Shown: in pieces, positions 35,879 through 44,785 of the stretch
Layout: the number at the start of each line of letters is the position of its first letter
Numbering within the stretch: position 1 is the first letter of the stretch
NCBI GenBank assembly: GCA_020062665.1
Contig: JAGUVW010000061.1
Span: 46,881-110,880, forward strand
Direction of reading: 5' to 3'
Length of the DNA: 64,000 nucleotides
From: Pseudomonadales bacterium
Lineage (GTDB): Bacteria; Pseudomonadota; Gammaproteobacteria; Pseudomonadales; Ketobacteraceae
Position numbers and translations under genes: made by a program
Notes under the pieces: generated by a model
What the model saw: the letters and a program-made list of their open reading frames with translations, nothing else
The model's database searches: none
Told to the model about the DNA's origin: nothing

Positions 35879-38800
35879 ATGTCAGTAGATGTAAGCTCTG
35901 ATTCGTTCGACCCTTCCCGTTGCACCACCCTGATTGAATTATTAGAAACCCGGGCGGCGCTCAATCCCAACAAGGTGGTGTTTACATTCCTGCCTGACGG
36001 CGAAGACAAGGGTATCACTGTCACTTACGGTGAGCTGTCCAATCGCGCCAAGGCTGTCGCCAATCGCTTCCGCGAGTTCACGCAGGTAGGCGATCGCGCG
36101 TTGATGCTGTTCCCCTCCGGGCTTGAATTCATTTATGCGTTCTTCGGCTGTCTATACGCAGGCGTGATTGCGGTGCCGGCGTATCCACCGCGCCGTAACC
36201 AGAATCTGAACCGTCTCAAATCCATTATCGATGATTGCGATCCGTCGCTGGTGCTGACCACATCCAAGGTGATGACGGTGGCCGAGCCGCTGTTTGCAGA
36301 AACGCCGGGCTTGCAGGCACTGCTGTGGCAGACGGTGGATCTGGACGAGGCGTCGTCGCCGCTGGGATGGCATGAGCCGGCCATCAGCAAGGATTCGCTG
36401 GCGTTTCTGCAGTACACCTCCGGTTCCACCGGCAACCCGAAAGGGGTGATGGTGAGCCACGGCAATTTGATCTACAACGAGGCGATGATTTGCGCCGCGT
36501 TCCGCAGCACGGATCAGGACGTGTCGGTGAGCTGGCTGCCGATGTTCCATGACATGGGCCTGATCGGCACCACGCTGCAGCCGTTGTATTGCGGTGCTAC
36601 TTCTATCTTCATGTCGCCGGCGTCGTTCCTGCAGAAGCCGATGCGCTGGCTCCAGGCCATCAGCGATTATCGCGGCACGGCGATCTGTGCGCCCAACTTT
36701 GCCTATGAACTCTGTGCCCGGCAGATTACGGATGAGCAGAAGGCTCAGCTGGATTTGTCATCGTTGCGGATTGCGCTGTCCGGTGCCGAGCCTGTGCGCT
36801 CAGAGACGCTGGAATGTTTTATCGAAGCGTTCGAATCCTGCGGTTTCCGCCGTGGCGCATTCACGCCGACGTTCGGTCTGGCCGAAGCAACCCTGATGGT
36901 GAGTTGCGCGCTGGAGCAGAACCGGCCCCTCTACACTGACGTGGACACTCAGGCGCTGGCGGACAATCGTATTGTGCCGGTGGTGGCGGGTTCCAGTGTG
37001 AAATCCACCCGGCTGGTGTCGAACGGGACAACGTTTCTGGATGCCGAGCTGGCCATCGTCGATCCGCAGACCAAGCAGGTTCTGCCGGAAGGACAGGTGG
37101 GCGAGATCTGGTCGAAGGGCGATCACATCGCCAAAGGCTACTGGCGCAAGGATGACGCCACCGTTGAAACCTTCAAGGCATTTACGGCTGACAGGCGTGG
37201 CCCGTTCATGCGTACCGGCGATCTGGGCTGTCAGATCAAGGGCGAGCTTTACATCACCGGCCGTCAGAAGGATGTGATCATCATCCGTGGCCGCAACCAT
37301 TATCCCCAGGACATCGAGCTGACGGTGCAGCAGAGCCATGTGGCGCTGAAAGCCGATGCCGGCGCTGCGTTCGTCGCGAGTATCGACGGCGAAGAGCGTC
37401 TGGTAGTGGTGCAGGAAGTGGAGCGCAAATACCGCATGCGTCTGGTGGCAGACGTGGTGGCGGCTGCCATTCGCGAAGCCGTGGCGGAGAACCATGAGCT
37501 GCAGGTCTATGCGATTGTTTTCCTCAAACCCGGCGCGATTCTGAAAACCTCCAGCGGCAAGATCCAGCGCAGCGCCAACAAACAGGCGTTTCTGGATGGT
37601 ACGCTGGATGCCATCGAAGTCAGTTCGATGAAGCAACAGGAACTGTCGGAAAGCGGTAAGCAGGCGATCGAAGCTGCCCTGAAGTTGACGCGCGAGGAGT
37701 GGCTGGCGCTGCCGGCAGATCAGCAGGAACCGCGCCTGGTGCAATATCTGAAAGCCGCCATTGCCAGCGAAATCGGCGAGCAGCTCGACCGCATCCGCGA
37801 CGATATCAGCCTGATGGGGCTGGGGATTGACTCTTTGCAGATAACCCAGCTGTTCACCCGTCTGCGTGATCGCTTCAGGATCGATCTTGAATTACCGGCG
37901 CTGTTTGACGCGGCGGATTTCAATGCGCTGGCGGCGACGCTGGCGAATGCCATGCACGGCAATACGGTTTCGAAACTGCCGCCGCTGACTCCGGTTGCCC
38001 GCGAAGAACTGATGCCGATGTCATTTTCGCAGAAGCGCATGTGGTTCCTCGACAAATTGCGGGAAGGCAATGTTGCCTACAATTTGCCGTTCGCGCTGAA
38101 AATCCAGGGTGCACTGGATATTGCCGCAGCCCAGAAAGCATTTGAAAGCATGGTGCGTCGTCACGAGGTGTTGCGCACTGTGTACGTGGAAAGGGATGGT
38201 CGGGCCTACCAGCAGGTGATGCCGTCCAAACCCTGGGTGTTCGACATTGAAGACCTGACCTATCTGAAAGAACCCGCGTTGTCGAAAGCGATCGCCGACC
38301 GTATCGACCGGGAAGCGCGCAAACCCTTCAATCTGGCCACCGGCCCGGTGATCCGCACCCAGCTGCTGCAACTGCCGGCACTGGAATCCGATAGCGTGAA
38401 GGGCAGGGCGGCAGAACAATATCTGTTGCTGATCACCATGCATCACATCGCGGCGGATGGTTTCTCGCTGAAGGTGATTACCGACGAGATTTCCCGCGCC
38501 TATGAAGCGGAGATCCATGAAACTAAACCGGCGCTGCCGGAATTGCCGATACAGTACGCTGATTTCGCGCTCTGGCAGAAGAATCTGTTCGACAGCGGCC
38601 TGCTGAACCAGCAGCTGGATTATTGGGTGGATCATCTGCAGGGTGTGCCGGTGCTGGATATGCCGACCGATCACCCGCGCCCGCCCGAACAGAGTTTCCA
38701 GGGATCGAATTTCTATTTCTCCATCGAGAAGGACAAGGTTCAGGCGCTGAAGCAGCTGAGCCGCTCCCAGGGTGTGACGTTCTACATGACCCTGCTGGCG

Positions 38801-41800
38801 TCGTTCAAGGTGCTGCTGCATCACTACACCAGCAGCGAGGATATCTGTGTCGGTACGCCGATTGCGAACCGCACCACGCCGGAACTGGAAAAGTTGATCG
38901 GCTTCTTCGTCAATACGCTGGCACTGCGTTCCGACTTGAGTGGCAATCCGTCGTTCGTGGATTTCCTGCAGCGTGTGCGCAAGACCACCCAGGGCGCCTT
39001 CGCCAATCAGGAAATGCCGTTCGAACGCGTGGTGGAAGCCCTCGGCAATCCCCGCGACATGAGCTATTCACCGGTGTTCCAGGTGATGTTCGTGCTGCAG
39101 AACAGCACCATCGACGAAGAGTTCAATCTGGCGGGCGTGAATGTGGAAAGCCTGCACACGGCGCCCGGCACTGCCAAGTTCGACCTGACGCTGGAATTCA
39201 GCGAGGAATCCGGTGTTCTGCATGGTGATATCGAGTTCTCCACCGACCTGTTCGAGCGTTCCACCATCGAACGTTTTGTGGAGCACTATCGCCAGTTGAT
39301 CGACAGCATTCTGGCGGCGCCGCAAATGCCCATCGGTTTGCTGAATCTGCTGACGCCGGCGGAAAAAGTGCAGCTGCTGCAGACTTTCAACGCTACCGAC
39401 GAAAATTTCCCGCAGGGCGACACCATGCACGGGCTGTTCGAGGCCCAGGTGGCGCGAACGCCCAATGCAATCGCGCTGGTGTTCGAGCGTGAACGGCTGA
39501 CCTACCGTGAACTGAACGAGCGGGCCAATCGTCTGGCGCGGCATCTGCAGGCGCTGGGTGTGGCGAATGAATCCCTCGTCGGCGTCTGTATGGAGCGTCA
39601 AACCGATCTGGTGATTGCTCTGCTGGCGATTCTGAAAGCCGGTGGCGCCTATGTTCCGATCGACCCGAACTATCCGCCGGATCGCGTGGCCTACATGCTG
39701 GAAGATGCCAGTGCACCGGTGGTGATTTCCCAGTCCAGTCTGAACCACATGCTGCCGCCCGCGAATCCGCAAGGTGGTTTCCATGTGGTGAACGTGGATC
39801 AGCTGGATCTGTCCCACAACGATGTGGTGAATCTGAATGCTGCGATCGATAACCAGCAGCTGGGTTATGTGATTTATACCTCCGGTTCCACCGGCAAGCC
39901 GAAAGGGGTGATGATCACCCACGCCAACGCGGCGGCGCTGGTGCATTGGGCGCATACGGTTTACAGCGCTGAGGATCTGTCGGCCACACTGGCGGCCACG
40001 TCGATCTGCTTCGACCTGTCGGTGTTCGAGATTTTTGTCACCCTGGCAGCGGGCGGAAAAGTGATTCTGGCGGAGAATGTGCTGGCGTTGCCCACTATTC
40101 CCGCGAAGAACGAAGTTGTGCTGGTGAATACGGTGCCGTCGGCCATTGCGTCACTGCAGCGGGCGGGCAGTATTCCTGCCAATGTCCGCGTGATCAATCT
40201 GGCGGGCGAGGCATTGCCGGCGAGCCTGGTGGATGCACTCTACGAAACCACTCAGGTTGAGCGGGTGTACGACCTGTACGGCCCGTCTGAGGACACCACC
40301 TATTCCACCTTCACGCTGCGTGAGGTGGGCAAGCCTGCCACCATCGGCCGTCCCATCAGTAACACGCACGCCTACATTTTGAATCAGCACGGCCAGCTGG
40401 TGCCGCCGGGTCTGGCAGGGGAGCTGTATCTGGCCGGCACGGGCGTGACCCGCGGCTATCGCAATCGCCCCGAATTGACTGCAGAAAAATATCTACCGAA
40501 CCCGTTCGAGCCCGATGGCATCTACGCCCGCATGTACCGTACCGGCGACCTGGTGCGCTACATGGCGAACGGCAATCTGGAATATCTGGGCCGCATCGAT
40601 CATCAGGTGAAAGTGCGGGGCTTCCGCATCGAGCTGGGCGAAATCCAGACCGTGATCAACCGCGCGCCCGGTGTGCAGGAATGTCTGGTGGTCACCAGCG
40701 AGGATGCTGCAGGTGGCAAGTCGCTGGTGACCTATCTGGTGAGCAAGCTGGATGCCGTCACCGTGATTCAGTCTGCCCGTGCCATCATCCGCGAAAATCT
40801 GCCGGATTACATGATGCCGGCGGCGTTCGTGGTGCTGGACAAATTCCCGCTCACACCCAATGGCAAGATCGATCGCTCCGCGCTACCGGCTGCGAAGCTG
40901 GATGATATTCTGGGTGCGGATTTTGTTGAGCCGAGAACTGAAGACGAGCACAAGATGGCGCAGATCTGGCGCGAAGTGCTCGGACTGGAGCGGGTCGGTG
41001 TTACCAGCAATTTCTTCGAGCTGGGCGGCCATTCCCTGCTGGCGACGCAAGCGATTTCCCGCATACGTGACACCTTCAGGGTGGAGCTGCCGGTGAAGGC
41101 CCTGTTCACCATGCCCACTATTGCGGAACTGTGCGAGGCTCTGTCCACTGCAGGCGCACTGTCGCCGCTGGCGCCACCACCGGTGCAGCGTATTTCCCGC
41201 GACGGTGATATGCCGCTGTCATTCGCCCAGATGCGCCTGTGGTTCCTCAACCAGCTGGAAACCGGCAAATCCGAATACAACATCTCCACTTCCTACAACA
41301 TGCCAGCCGCGATCCGGTTGAAAGGCGACCTGAATGTCAGCGCGCTGCGCAAGGCGTTCCAGGCGCTGGTGGATCGTCACGAGTCCCTGCGCACGTCGTT
41401 CCTGATCGATGATGGCCGTGCGACGCAAGTGATCCGCGAGCCCACCGACTGGTTCATGGATGTGCGCGATCTGCGTCATCTGGATCACGAGGAACGCGAG
41501 GCGGAAATCATCAAGCTGGCGGAAGACGAGGCGACACGCTCGTTCGACCTGGTGCTGGGCAGCCTGGAAAAGGCCCGTCGCATCCGGCTGATGCGCACCC
41601 GTCTGCTGCAGACCGGCGAGCGCGAGCATGTGCTGCTGCTGACGATGCATCACATTATTTCCGACGGTTGGTCGCTGGGTGTTTTGATCGACGAAGTAGG
41701 CGAACTTTATCGTTCGCTGGTGCAGGGCGAAGCGCCGAATCTGCCGGAACTGCAGGTGCAGTACGCGGATTATGCATCCTGGCAACGCAAGTGGATGGAT

Positions 41801-44515
41801 GGCCCGGTGTTCGAGCACCAGCTGAATTACTGGCGCGGCGTTCTGGCCGGCGTGCCGGTGCTGGAGTTGCCGACGGATCATCCGCGTCCGGCCATGATGA
41901 CGTTCAACGGTTCCTACGAGCCGGTGAAGCTGGATCAAACACTCACGCAGAAACTGAACGCGCTGAGTCGCAGCCAGGGCACCACGTTGTTCATGACCTT
42001 GCTCGGCGCTTTCTACAGCCTGCTGTATCGCTACACCGGGCAGACCGACCTGTGCATCGGCACGCCGGTGGCCAACCGCGCGCGGCCGGAGTTCGAGCGT
42101 CTGATCGGCTGCTTCGTTAACAGTCTGGCGCTGCGGGTGAATCTGGACGGCGATCCACGCTTTGTGGATCTGCTGTCGCAAGTGCAGGACGTTACCCTGG
42201 CCGGTTACGAGCACCAGGATCTGCCCTTCGAGCGCCTGGTGGATGCATTGGGCGTGGCCCGCGATCGCAGCCACACACCGTTGTTCCAGGTGATGTTTAC
42301 CTTGCAGAACGCCTCCAGCACCCTGGGCATGTCCATGCCGGGCCTGGATGTGGAGATGCTGCCGTCGGTGGCGCGCACTGCCAAGTTCGACATCACGCTG
42401 AACCTGGAAGAGGGCAGCGACGGCCTGCTGGGCATGTTCGAATACAACACCGACCTGTTCGACCGCGACACCATCCACCGCATGGCGAACCACTTCGAGC
42501 GGATGCTGGAAGCGTTGGTGGAACATCCGCACCAGCGCCTGTCGGAACTGCCGTTGCTGAGCGAGAGCGAACAGCGCCTGATTCTGCAGGACTGGAACCA
42601 TCGCGGCGAAAGCTACGAGTACAACGACACCATTCACCAGCGGGTGGAAAAACAGGCCGCGCGCACGCCGTTCCGGGTGGCCGTGTCCATGGGTGCCGAG
42701 GCGCTCACCTACAAGGAACTGAACGAGCGCGCCAACCATCTGGCCCACTATCTGCGGGCGCAGGGCGTGGTGGCGGATCAACTGGTGGGCATCAGTCTGG
42801 AACGTTCCCTGGACATGGTGATCGCGATTCTGGGCATCCTGAAGGCCGGCGGCGCTTACGTGCCGGTGGATCCGAACAATCCGGAAGAGCGCAGTCGTTT
42901 CATTCTGGCGGATGCTGGCGTGTCCCTGCTGTTGACCCAGACCAGCATTGCCGCACAAATCCCGGCCGGCAACTACAAGGCGCTGCTTTTGGATCAGTTG
43001 CAGTCCGAACTGGCGGTGCAGCCGAATCACAATCCCGAACCCCTGGCGGATACTGACAGCCGTGCTTACGTGATCTACACCTCCGGCACCACTGGCAAGC
43101 CGAAGGGCGTGCTGATTCCGCATTCCAACGTGATCCGCCTGTTCACTGCCACTGAGCAGTGGTACAGCTTCGACGAACATGATGTCTGGACGGTCTTCCA
43201 CTCCTTCGCGTTCGACTTCTCGGTGTGGGAATTGTGGGGAGCGCTGTTCTACGGCGGCCGGGCCATCGTGATTCCGTCGCGGGTTGCCAAGTCCACCGAG
43301 GACTTCTACGAGCTGGTGTGCAATGAAGGCGTCACGGTGCTGAACCAGACGCCGTCGGCCTTCACCCAGTTCATCCGGGTGGACGAGTACTCCCGTGAGG
43401 ACAAGCCGAATCTGGCCGCGCGCCTGAAGCTGCGTTATGTGATCTTCGGTGGCGAGGCGCTGGATTTCGCCGCGCTGCAGAAGTGGGCGGATCATCACGG
43501 CCTGGATCAGCCGCAGCTGATCAACATGTACGGCATCACTGAAACCACCGTGCACGTGACCTATCACCGCATCCTGGCGCAGGATCTGGATCGTCGGCAG
43601 AGTCTGGTGGGCCGGCCGATTCCGGATCTGGATCTGTACATACTCGACAGCCACCTCAACCCGGTGCCCATCGGCGTGCCCGGCGAGCTGCATGTGGGCG
43701 GACAGGGCCTGGCCCATGGCTATCTCAACCGCCAGGACCTCACCGACCAGCGCTTCATCCCCAGCCCGTTCACCCAGGGCGTGCAGCGGGAGAAGGGGCT
43801 CTACCAGCGCCTGTACAAAACCGGCGACGTGGGCCGCTACCTGGCCAACGGCGTGGTGGAATACATGGGCCGTATCGACGATCAGGTGAAGATTCGCGGT
43901 TACCGGATCGAGCTGGGCGAAATCGAATCAGCCATCAGTCAGTATGAAGGCGTGCGCGAAAGCGTGGTGCTCGCCCGTGAGGACGTGCCGGGGGACAAGC
44001 GTCTGGTGGCCTATATCGCCGCCGACGAAGGTGCTCTGGAGCTGGCCGATCTGAAAACCCAGATCCGCAAGCAACTGCCTGATTACATGGTGCCCAGTGC
44101 CTATGTGGTCATGCCCACCTTCCCGCTGACCGTAAATGGCAAGATCGACAAGCGCGCGCTGCCAGTGCCGGACGACGCAGCGGTGCCAAAAAACGAATAT
44201 GTGGCGCCGCGCAACGAAACCGAGGAAGCCCTGGTGCAGATTTGGCAGGAAGTCCTCAATCTGGAGCAGGTGGGCGTTCGCGATAACTTTTTCGATATTG
44301 GCGGTCACTCCCTGCTGGCGACGCAGGTGGTGTCACGGGTGCGGGAACACTTCAATGTGGAACTGGCCCTGAGCGCACTGTTCGAAGAGCCCACCATCGA
44401 AAACATCGCCCTGCATCTTTTGCAGGCCGAACTGGCGGGCACGGACGAACTGGAAATGGCCGAACTGCTGGCCGAAATCGAGGGATTGAGCGAAGAAGAC
44501 CTGAAAAACCTCTAG
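35879..44515 (+). CDS. Lipopeptide NRPS 1: FAAL-ACP-C-A(Ala/Gly)-PCP-C-A(Thr)-PCP
   Basis: The 2878-residue enzyme starts the lipopeptide. Residues 1-590 are a fatty-acyl-AMP ligase (SWLPMFHDMGLIGTTLQP, APNFAYELC, GRQKDVIIIRGRNHYPQD). An ACP (Ser in GIDSLQ, near 651) then loads the acyl chain. C1 has HHIAADG (855). A1 has YTSGSTGKPKG (1335), and its pocket read by alignment to GrsA is DLFNNALTYK, a code associated with Ala (Gly is also possible). PCP1 has LGGHSLL (1718). C2 has HHIISDG (1925). A2 has YTSGTTGKPKG (2404) and pocket DFWNIGMVHK, the classical Thr code. PCP2 has IGGHSLL (2810). Both C domains look LCL type and there is no E domain, so both residues stay L. The acidic C-terminal helix (ELLAEIEGLSEEDLKNL) probably docks to NRPS 2. 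The AGGA ribosome site lies 11 bp from the ATG, a long spacing. Confidence 0.93.
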   Translation: MSVDVSSDSFDPSRCTTLIELLETRAALNPNKVVFTFLPDGEDKGITVTYGELSNRAKAVANRFREFTQVGDRALMLFPSGLEFIYAFFGCLYAGVIAVPAYPPRRNQNLNRLKSIIDDCDPSLVLTTSKVMTVAEPLFAETPGLQALLWQTVDLDEASSPLGWHEPAISKDSLAFLQYTSGSTGNPKGVMVSHGNLIYNEAMICAAFRSTDQDVSVSWLPMFHDMGLIGTTLQPLYCGATSIFMSPASFLQKPMRWLQAISDYRGTAICAPNFAYELCARQITDEQKAQLDLSSLRIALSGAEPVRSETLECFIEAFESCGFRRGAFTPTFGLAEATLMVSCALEQNRPLYTDVDTQALADNRIVPVVAGSSVKSTRLVSNGTTFLDAELAIVDPQTKQVLPEGQVGEIWSKGDHIAKGYWRKDDATVETFKAFTADRRGPFMRTGDLGCQIKGELYITGRQKDVIIIRGRNHYPQDIELTVQQSHVALKADAGAAFVASIDGEERLVVVQEVERKYRMRLVADVVAAAIREAVAENHELQVYAIVFLKPGAILKTSSGKIQRSANKQAFLDGTLDAIEVSSMKQQELSESGKQAIEAALKLTREEWLALPADQQEPRLVQYLKAAIASEIGEQLDRIRDDISLMGLGIDSLQITQLFTRLRDRFRIDLELPALFDAADFNALAATLANAMHGNTVSKLPPLTPVAREELMPMSFSQKRMWFLDKLREGNVAYNLPFALKIQGALDIAAAQKAFESMVRRHEVLRTVYVERDGRAYQQVMPSKPWVFDIEDLTYLKEPALSKAIADRIDREARKPFNLATGPVIRTQLLQLPALESDSVKGRAAEQYLLLITMHHIAADGFSLKVITDEISRAYEAEIHETKPALPELPIQYADFALWQKNLFDSGLLNQQLDYWVDHLQGVPVLDMPTDHPRPPEQSFQGSNFYFSIEKDKVQALKQLSRSQGVTFYMTLLASFKVLLHHYTSSEDICVGTPIANRTTPELEKLIGFFVNTLALRSDLSGNPSFVDFLQRVRKTTQGAFANQEMPFERVVEALGNPRDMSYSPVFQVMFVLQNSTIDEEFNLAGVNVESLHTAPGTAKFDLTLEFSEESGVLHGDIEFSTDLFERSTIERFVEHYRQLIDSILAAPQMPIGLLNLLTPAEKVQLLQTFNATDENFPQGDTMHGLFEAQVARTPNAIALVFERERLTYRELNERANRLARHLQALGVANESLVGVCMERQTDLVIALLAILKAGGAYVPIDPNYPPDRVAYMLEDASAPVVISQSSLNHMLPPANPQGGFHVVNVDQLDLSHNDVVNLNAAIDNQQLGYVIYTSGSTGKPKGVMITHANAAALVHWAHTVYSAEDLSATLAATSICFDLSVFEIFVTLAAGGKVILAENVLALPTIPAKNEVVLVNTVPSAIASLQRAGSIPANVRVINLAGEALPASLVDALYETTQVERVYDLYGPSEDTTYSTFTLREVGKPATIGRPISNTHAYILNQHGQLVPPGLAGELYLAGTGVTRGYRNRPELTAEKYLPNPFEPDGIYARMYRTGDLVRYMANGNLEYLGRIDHQVKVRGFRIELGEIQTVINRAPGVQECLVVTSEDAAGGKSLVTYLVSKLDAVTVIQSARAIIRENLPDYMMPAAFVVLDKFPLTPNGKIDRSALPAAKLDDILGADFVEPRTEDEHKMAQIWREVLGLERVGVTSNFFELGGHSLLATQAISRIRDTFRVELPVKALFTMPTIAELCEALSTAGALSPLAPPPVQRISRDGDMPLSFAQMRLWFLNQLETGKSEYNISTSYNMPAAIRLKGDLNVSALRKAFQALVDRHESLRTSFLIDDGRATQVIREPTDWFMDVRDLRHLDHEEREAEIIKLAEDEATRSFDLVLGSLEKARRIRLMRTRLLQTGEREHVLLLTMHHIISDGWSLGVLIDEVGELYRSLVQGEAPNLPELQVQYADYASWQRKWMDGPVFEHQLNYWRGVLAGVPVLELPTDHPRPAMMTFNGSYEPVKLDQTLTQKLNALSRSQGTTLFMTLLGAFYSLLYRYTGQTDLCIGTPVANRARPEFERLIGCFVNSLALRVNLDGDPRFVDLLSQVQDVTLAGYEHQDLPFERLVDALGVARDRSHTPLFQVMFTLQNASSTLGMSMPGLDVEMLPSVARTAKFDITLNLEEGSDGLLGMFEYNTDLFDRDTIHRMANHFERMLEALVEHPHQRLSELPLLSESEQRLILQDWNHRGESYEYNDTIHQRVEKQAARTPFRVAVSMGAEALTYKELNERANHLAHYLRAQGVVADQLVGISLERSLDMVIAILGILKAGGAYVPVDPNNPEERSRFILADAGVSLLLTQTSIAAQIPAGNYKALLLDQLQSELAVQPNHNPEPLADTDSRAYVIYTSGTTGKPKGVLIPHSNVIRLFTATEQWYSFDEHDVWTVFHSFAFDFSVWELWGALFYGGRAIVIPSRVAKSTEDFYELVCNEGVTVLNQTPSAFTQFIRVDEYSREDKPNLAARLKLRYVIFGGEALDFAALQKWADHHGLDQPQLINMYGITETTVHVTYHRILAQDLDRRQSLVGRPIPDLDLYILDSHLNPVPIGVPGELHVGGQGLAHGYLNRQDLTDQRFIPSPFTQGVQREKGLYQRLYKTGDVGRYLANGVVEYMGRIDDQVKIRGYRIELGEIESAISQYEGVRESVVLAREDVPGDKRLVAYIAADEGALELADLKTQIRKQLPDYMVPSAYVVMPTFPLTVNGKIDKRALPVPDDAAVPKNEYVAPRNETEEALVQIWQEVLNLEQVGVRDNFFDIGGHSLLATQVVSRVREHFNVELALSALFEEPTIENIALHLLQAELAGTDELEMAELLAEIEGLSEEDLKNL

Positions 44516-44785
44516 AAAAGCAAGGAGTCACTTTACCAGCTGGGGCTGGGAGGGCGACTCCCTTACAATAATCATAATAATAGGCAGGCCGTTGTGGCCT
44601 GCCACGCATTGTTTATAGCGTACTAAACTATCAGAATAAGTATGGCGGCATGATTCGATAGTTAGGCTTGGGGCCCAATCCACCGGACGCTTGTTGAGGT
44701 GTCCTGTCCTGTCGGCATTTAACCGACCCATGCGCTCCCGCTTCGTACATAACAAGCACAAAAATCTCACGGGCACTTTGATTAA
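44516..44785. other. Spacer between NRPS 1 and NRPS 2 with two hairpins
   Basis: The NRPS genes are otherwise tightly packed, yet this gap is 270 bp. It holds GGGAG-GGCGA-CTCCC at 44548-44562 and GGCAGGCC-GTTGT-GGCCTGCC at 44583-44603. Neither has a T-run, so they could act as pause or attenuation sites or RNA processing points. The NRPS 2 ATG has no strong ribosome site. No convincing internal promoter was found. Confidence 0.55.
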
